Made by a program: the position numbers and the translations under genes
The notes under the pieces: generated by a model
Database searches by the model: none
The model's input: only the letters and a program-made list of their open reading frames with translations
What the model was told of the DNA's origin: nothing
Shown: one piece after another, positions 6,594 through 9,908 of the stretch
How the letters are laid out: each line of letters opens with the position of its first letter
Position numbering within the stretch: position 1 is the stretch's first letter
Assembly: GCA_030612305.1 (NCBI GenBank)
Contig: JAUWOG010000045.1
Location: 1 to 9,908 of the forward strand
Length of the DNA: 9,908 bases
Source of the DNA: Armatimonadota bacterium
Lineage (GTDB): Bacteria > Armatimonadota > Zipacnadia > Zipacnadales > UBA11051
Direction of reading: 5' to 3'

Positions 6594-8474
6594 TCACTCT
6601 CCTTGTAGAATTCCGCCGGCTACGGCTCGGCTTTCATCCAGTTGTGCGCGCTCCGTGTCATGGGGACTTGCATCTCTCTGATCGGTGGGGAATATGATGC
6701 GGAAGGTCGTGCCCTGGCCCGGTTGGCTCTCGACGAGAATCTCCGCTCCGTGGTCATGGGCTATCTTCTTGCTCAGGGCGAGCCCGAGTCCCATTCCCGT
6801 GGTCTTGGTGGTGAAAAAGGTGTCGAATATCCTGTCAAGGTCGGCGGGTGGGATGCCGATGCCGGTGTCAGACACCTGGAGTGTAACGCTGTTGCCTGGG
6901 CCGGGGAGCGCCGCAAGCGTGATCGTGCCGCCGTCGGGCATGGCGTCAACAGCGTTTCGCATGAGATTGTCGAGGACCTGGTGGAACTGGTGGCGATCAA
7001 TACGTATCTGCGGGAGTTCGGCGTCACATTCGACGGTCATCTGGATGGCCGAGGTGTTGATGCGCTTGCGGATGGCGTCCACGCCTTCGTGGAGTATCTG
7101 ACAGATATCCCACCATTGGAAGCGAGGCCGACCGGGGCGGGAGAAGCCGAGCAGGCTGCTGAGTATCTCTTCGAGTCGGAGCACTTCTTCGTAGATGACG
7201 CGGGAGTTGCGCTGGACCTTGTCGGGATCGTCGGCCTGGCGGCGCATGAGGTTGGCAAAGCCGCCGATGGTGGTGAGGGGGTTGCGTATCTCGTGGGCGA
7301 CAATGGCCGTCATCTCACCGATGGCGGCAAGGCTCTCAGAGCGGAGAGTCGCTTCCTGTGCGGCTTCCAACTGTTCGTATGCGGCCTCGAGTTCGGCGGC
7401 CCGTCGCTGGACCTCCTCATAGGCTCCGGCACTGTCTATGGCCAGAGCGGCATGGTTGGCCAGCGAGGTGAAGAGCTGCACATCCAGTTCAGATATCGGC
7501 TGGCGACTGACGAGGTTGTCGGCGTAGGCGATGCCGATCTTGTGGTCTCTGGCGATGAGTGGGGCGACTACGAATTCGTCGGTCTGGAGGAATTGGCGGA
7601 TGCTGTCGGGGACGCGAGGATCATTGGTCGCGTCAACGATGTGCGCCGTCTTGCCGGCATGGAGGACCGAGACGGGGAACTTGTCCGTGTCACACAGAGG
7701 CATCTCCAGGCCGCTGACAATGGCAGCGAACTGGTTGTCTGCGGGCGCCCGCAAGCTCTCGTAGTCATCCAGGAAGTCCTCGATGCTCGTGTAGTCAGTC
7801 TCGACATTCGACCATATTTTGTGGGCTTCGTCGGGGTCAGCGGGTCCGACGGCCATCTCGGTGCGGAGTGTCTGGGTCTGCTCGTCAATGAGCATGAGGA
7901 AGGCGCGGTTGAAGCCGAGGCCGACGGCACCGCCGGCGGTCGCGCCCGTAAGAATGGCATGGAGGAGACGCGGCAGGTCGAGCATTCCCAGCATCGCCTT
8001 GGCGGTCTGCTGGAGTACCGAGCGTTCATAGAGCTGGCGGTGGCGTTCGGTGACATCCTCGATGGTGAGCAGGACGTTGTGCTCGCCGGAGGGGTCTGCA
8101 ACCGGGTCGAGGCGTATGTTGAGGGTGCGCTCGCCGTGATCCGCCGTGGCGTAGCGGTAGCCGGACCACTGGATGCGCTCAGCGGTCCTGAGGGTGGCAG
8201 CTATGGCGTCGCGGAGGCCGGCCTCATCGAGCAGGCTTGAGGGGAAGACGTCGGCGATGTTCTTGCCGTGTACTTCGCTCTCGCAGAAGCCGCGCTGGCC
8301 GCAGTAAGCGGGATTGGCCAGGACGATCGTGAATTCCGGATTGATCACGAGCAGACGGACAGGCAATGCGGCGATGACGTTGCCGTAGAGATCCCTGTGA
8401 CGTTGCGCCTGCTCGAGCGTCTCCGGAGCCTCGTTGTCGGCCGGCGGTGCTGCATCCTGGTTGTTGTCGGTCAT
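6594..8474 (-). CDS. soluble PAS-GAF sensor histidine kinase
   Basis: About 626 residues (residue numbers here count from the GTG at 8477). No hydrophobic membrane segment is seen, so the protein is cytoplasmic. Order of parts: PAS domain about 31-140 (LPVRLLVINPEFTIVLANPA, ending LTIEDVTERHRQ), GAF domain about 155-350, a short Glu/Ala-rich coiled coil about 352-383, HisKA with H-box AHEIRNPL (phosphoacceptor H395), and HATPase with N-box DNLMRNAVDAM (503-513), G1 DTGIGIP (537-543), F-box FDTFFTTK (551-558) and G2 GMGLGLALSK (561-570). All kinase motifs are intact. The signal sensed by PAS or GAF cannot be read from sequence. GTG at 8477 is directly followed by ATG at 8474. ATG is preferred because a weak GTGAG site sits 8 bases before it. 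The gene lies 18 bases after galT and 4 bases before the receiver gene. Confidence 0.9.
   Translation of the reverse strand: MTDNNQDAAPPADNEAPETLEQAQRHRDLYGNVIAALPVRLLVINPEFTIVLANPAYCGQRGFCESEVHGKNIADVFPSSLLDEAGLRDAIAATLRTAERIQWSGYRYATADHGERTLNIRLDPVADPSGEHNVLLTIEDVTERHRQLYERSVLQQTAKAMLGMLDLPRLLHAILTGATAGGAVGLGFNRAFLMLIDEQTQTLRTEMAVGPADPDEAHKIWSNVETDYTSIEDFLDDYESLRAPADNQFAAIVSGLEMPLCDTDKFPVSVLHAGKTAHIVDATNDPRVPDSIRQFLQTDEFVVAPLIARDHKIGIAYADNLVSRQPISELDVQLFTSLANHAALAIDSAGAYEEVQRRAAELEAAYEQLEAAQEATLRSESLAAIGEMTAIVAHEIRNPLTTIGGFANLMRRQADDPDKVQRNSRVIYEEVLRLEEILSSLLGFSRPGRPRFQWWDICQILHEGVDAIRKRINTSAIQMTVECDAELPQIRIDRHQFHQVLDNLMRNAVDAMPDGGTITLAALPGPGNSVTLQVSDTGIGIPPADLDRIFDTFFTTKTTGMGLGLALSKKIAHDHGAEILVESQPGQGTTFRIIFPTDQRDASPHDTERAQLDESRAVAGGILQGE
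6597..6604 (-). promoter_or_regulatory. ribosome binding site of the response regulator gene
   Basis: AAGGAGAG on the minus strand lies 7 bases before the ATG at 6589. It encodes the last residues of the histidine kinase, an arrangement that supports coupled expression of the pair and fixes the start of the receiver gene. Confidence 0.8.
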
Positions 8475-8492
8475 CACTATCGCTCACTTGCG

Positions 8493-9548
8493 TCAGGCCG
8501 GTACTGCGATGTCGGCTTCGTCGGCGTCACCGCGCAGCGACGCTGCCGCTTGCTCGGGCGACACCGGGTTGATGTAGAAGCCGGTGGCCCACTCGAAGCC
8601 GGCGATTTTGGTGAGCCGCGGCATGAGTTCGATATGCCAGTGGTAATCGTACTTGATGGTTCCCCAGTACTCCGGGTGGCCGGGTCGAGGCGTCATGTTG
8701 GGGACTGTCTGGATCATCATGTTATATGCCGGGCCGCCAAGGACGTCTTCGTACCGGGCCAGGAGCCGGCAGAGGATATCTGCAAGAGCTTCCTTCTGCT
8801 CGCGGTTCATGAGCACGAAATCATGCTGGTGCTCGAGGGGAAATATGTTGACTTCGAATGGGAAGCGGGCGGCGAAAACGGACAGCACGACGAAATGCGC
8901 GTTTTGCATGACCACACGCTCCGGCATTGCCAGTTCCTGTTCGATGAGGTCACAGAAGATGCAGCGCTCCTTGTGGCGGTAGTGGTTGCGGGCGGCAGTG
9001 AGCTTCTCACTGACGAGCTTGGGGACGGTGGGAAGGGCGATGATCTGGGAATGTGGATGGCTGAGCGATGCGCCCGCCGCAGACCCGTAGTTGCGGAAGA
9101 CGACTATGTGGCGGAAGCGCTTGTCGCTGCGGAGGTCAAGTATGCGTTGGATGAAGGTGTCGAGTATCTTGACCACGTGGTCGCGTGGCATGGCCGGCAG
9201 CTCAGCAGAATGGTCGGGGCTTTCGATGACCACCTCGTGTGCGCCGATGCCGGTCATGCAGTCGAAGAGGCCAATTCCGGAGCGTTTCAGTTCCCCCTCG
9301 ATGGCAAGTGCAGCGAACTTGTTTGGCACGACGCGGACATCCCAGCCGGGCGTGTCAGGGCGGCGCCCGAGGTCGGAGGATAGAGCGATTATCTCCGGTG
9401 GCGTGGTGTCTTCGTTGCCGCCGCAGAACGGGCAGTTGGTCGTAGTGTCGGGTTCGCGCTTTGTGGCGAAGTCATGTGGACGGCGGCCACGTTCAGCCGC
9501 GATTATTACCCAGTGATCCAGAATGGGGTCCTTGCGGAGTTCTGGCAC
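8493..9548 (-). CDS. galT: galactose-1-phosphate uridylyltransferase (HIT superfamily GalT)
   Basis: A 351-residue protein, matching the usual GalT length (348 in E. coli). GalT exchanges UMP between UDP-glucose and galactose-1-phosphate in the Leloir pathway through a uridylyl-histidine intermediate. The nucleophile is in SHPHSQ (His166, with His164). Metal-ligand candidates are the CPFC pair (C39, C42), H104 in GAHEVVIES and H164. A second pair CIFC (C196, C199) and the C-terminal YHWHIELMPR (302-311) also fit the family. The HPHSQ form rather than HPHGQ occurs in many bacterial homologues and resembles ADP-glucose phosphorylase-like members, so the nucleotide partner could be ADP rather than UDP, notable with glgA nearby. 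The start is GTG: AGGAGG lies 7 bases upstream and the codon just before GTG is a stop (TAG). It heads the minus-strand set and is followed 18 bases later by the histidine kinase. Confidence 0.88.
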   Translation of the reverse strand: MPELRKDPILDHWVIIAAERGRRPHDFATKREPDTTTNCPFCGGNEDTTPPEIIALSSDLGRRPDTPGWDVRVVPNKFAALAIEGELKRSGIGLFDCMTGIGAHEVVIESPDHSAELPAMPRDHVVKILDTFIQRILDLRSDKRFRHIVVFRNYGSAAGASLSHPHSQIIALPTVPKLVSEKLTAARNHYRHKERCIFCDLIEQELAMPERVVMQNAHFVVLSVFAARFPFEVNIFPLEHQHDFVLMNREQKEALADILCRLLARYEDVLGGPAYNMMIQTVPNMTPRPGHPEYWGTIKYDYHWHIELMPRLTKIAGFEWATGFYINPVSPEQAAASLRGDADEADIAVPA

Positions 9549-9555
9549 CTATTCG

Positions 9556-9561
9556 CCTCCT
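9556..9561 (-). promoter_or_regulatory. ribosome binding site of galT
   Basis: A full AGGAGG on the minus strand with 7-base spacing to the GTG at 9548. Together with the in-frame TAG directly before the GTG, it settles the unusual start codon. Confidence 0.85.
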
Positions 9562-9706
9562 GGAAGGAAGAGCTGCTGTGTTGTAGTTGAGATACGTACT
9601 GCAATGGGGGTGCCGAAATCAGTCACGGGGTGAAAATTGTGTGAACAGGCCCCATCTGAGGCAAGCGTGGCGCCAGTGTCGGAGATGGTTGAGCGCCTGT
9701 CGCAGC

Positions 9707-9735
9707 TTGACTTGGCTTGCGGCAGCAGATATACT
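9707..9735 (+). promoter_or_regulatory. near-consensus sigma70-type promoter for the rightward gene
   Basis: TTGACT (9707-9712) and TATACT (9730-9735) are separated by exactly 17 bases, each hexamer matching the housekeeping consensus at 5 of 6 positions. Transcription would start near 9742 and give a leader of about 87 bases before the ATG at 9829. This is the best promoter match I see in the window. The rest of the 9549-9828 gap shows no gene I can support and no clear leftward promoter for galT. Confidence 0.7.
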
Positions 9736-9828
9736 GCAAATCGGACTGACGGGCGGTCCAAACGTATCTTGGTGCAACGTGCGCAGTGACCACAGCAATC
9801 ATGTCTGTTCAATCGAGAAGGTGAGCAG

Positions 9829-9908
9829 ATGAGGCGACGCAGATGGATCATCATAGCCTCTGCCTTCATTCTGGTTAGTGCAGTGGGGTTCTTACTGCTG
9901 CAGAACGG
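9829..9908 (+). CDS. N-terminus of a membrane-anchored or exported protein, 3'-truncated
   Basis: Only 26 complete codons are present before the window ends. They read as four arginines after the initiator Met, then a hydrophobic run of about 18 residues (WIIIASAFILVSAVGFLLL). This is the pattern of an N-terminal signal anchor or signal peptide with its positive end inside the cell. Support for the start comes from AAGGTGAG at 9818-9825 (AAGG is 7 bases before the ATG) and the strong promoter at 9707-9735. The gene diverges from galT. Nothing of the mature protein is visible, so its function cannot be assigned. Confidence 0.6.
   Translation, partial: MRRRRWIIIASAFILVSAVGFLLLQN

Noticed and set aside
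5957..6697. Open frame on the plus strand running across the glgA start, the intergenic region and the receiver gene
   Set aside because: It overlaps two real minus-strand genes and translates the half-site repeats as a repeated MWI segment, which is a by-product of the DNA repeat.
6642..8240. Long open frame (532 codons) on the plus strand opposite the histidine kinase gene
   Set aside because: It mirrors a gene with complete kinase motifs, contains no recognisable domain, and is explained by the GC-rich codon pattern of the real minus-strand gene.
8268..9383. Long open frame (371 codons) on the plus strand opposite galT
   Set aside because: Antisense shadow of a well-supported galT with an intact HPHSQ site; no domain or ribosome binding site supports it.
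9590..9743. Shared TACTGCAA words near 9597-9604 and 9732-9739
   Set aside because: The match is about 8 bases with different flanks and spacing, compatible with chance in a region of this size.
9549..9869. 106-codon minus-strand frame directly upstream of galT
   Set aside because: Composition is not protein-like, no family is recognisable, and it overlaps the strong rightward promoter and the start of the divergent gene. Its only use is its final TAG, which fixes the galT start.

Overview
The window is a stretch of bacterial chromosome with mostly high-GC genes. The first gene belongs to the oxygen-sensitive 2-hydroxyacyl-CoA dehydratase activase group, which suggests an anaerobic or facultative organism. 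A glycogen synthase, a GalT-type nucleotidylyltransferase and a two-component system follow. No marker here fixes the phylum, and I do not name one.

Layout, left to right. (1) Positions 2-2104, plus strand: the C-terminal 700 residues of a large activase-like protein whose start lies outside the window. (2) Positions 2187-4493, plus strand: a 768-residue protein with an N-terminal DNA amino-methyltransferase, a middle helical or winged-helix-like part and a C-terminal PD-(D/E)XK-like nuclease candidate. It is lower in GC than its neighbours and looks like a transferred, self-contained modification or restriction-modification gene. (3) Positions 4557-5999, minus strand: glgA, convergent with the methyltransferase gene. 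(4) Positions 6000-6196: a structured intergenic region with a four-copy 13-bp half-site array over the likely glgA promoter and two GC-rich inverted repeats. (5) Positions 6197-9548, minus strand: a tight set transcribed in the order galT, histidine kinase, single-domain response regulator. (6) Positions 9549-9828: a divergent intergenic region with a near-consensus sigma70-type promoter facing right. (7) From 9829, plus strand: the first 26 codons of a membrane-anchored or exported protein cut by the window edge.

The minus-strand genes form a plausible functional group. GalT handles hexose-1-phosphates and nucleotide sugars, GlgA polymerises ADP-glucose into glycogen, and a soluble PAS-GAF kinase with an output-less receiver lies between them. 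This suggests, without proving, that carbon storage is tied to a cytoplasmic signal. The two observations most worth following are the methyltransferase-nuclease fusion and the half-site array in front of glgA.
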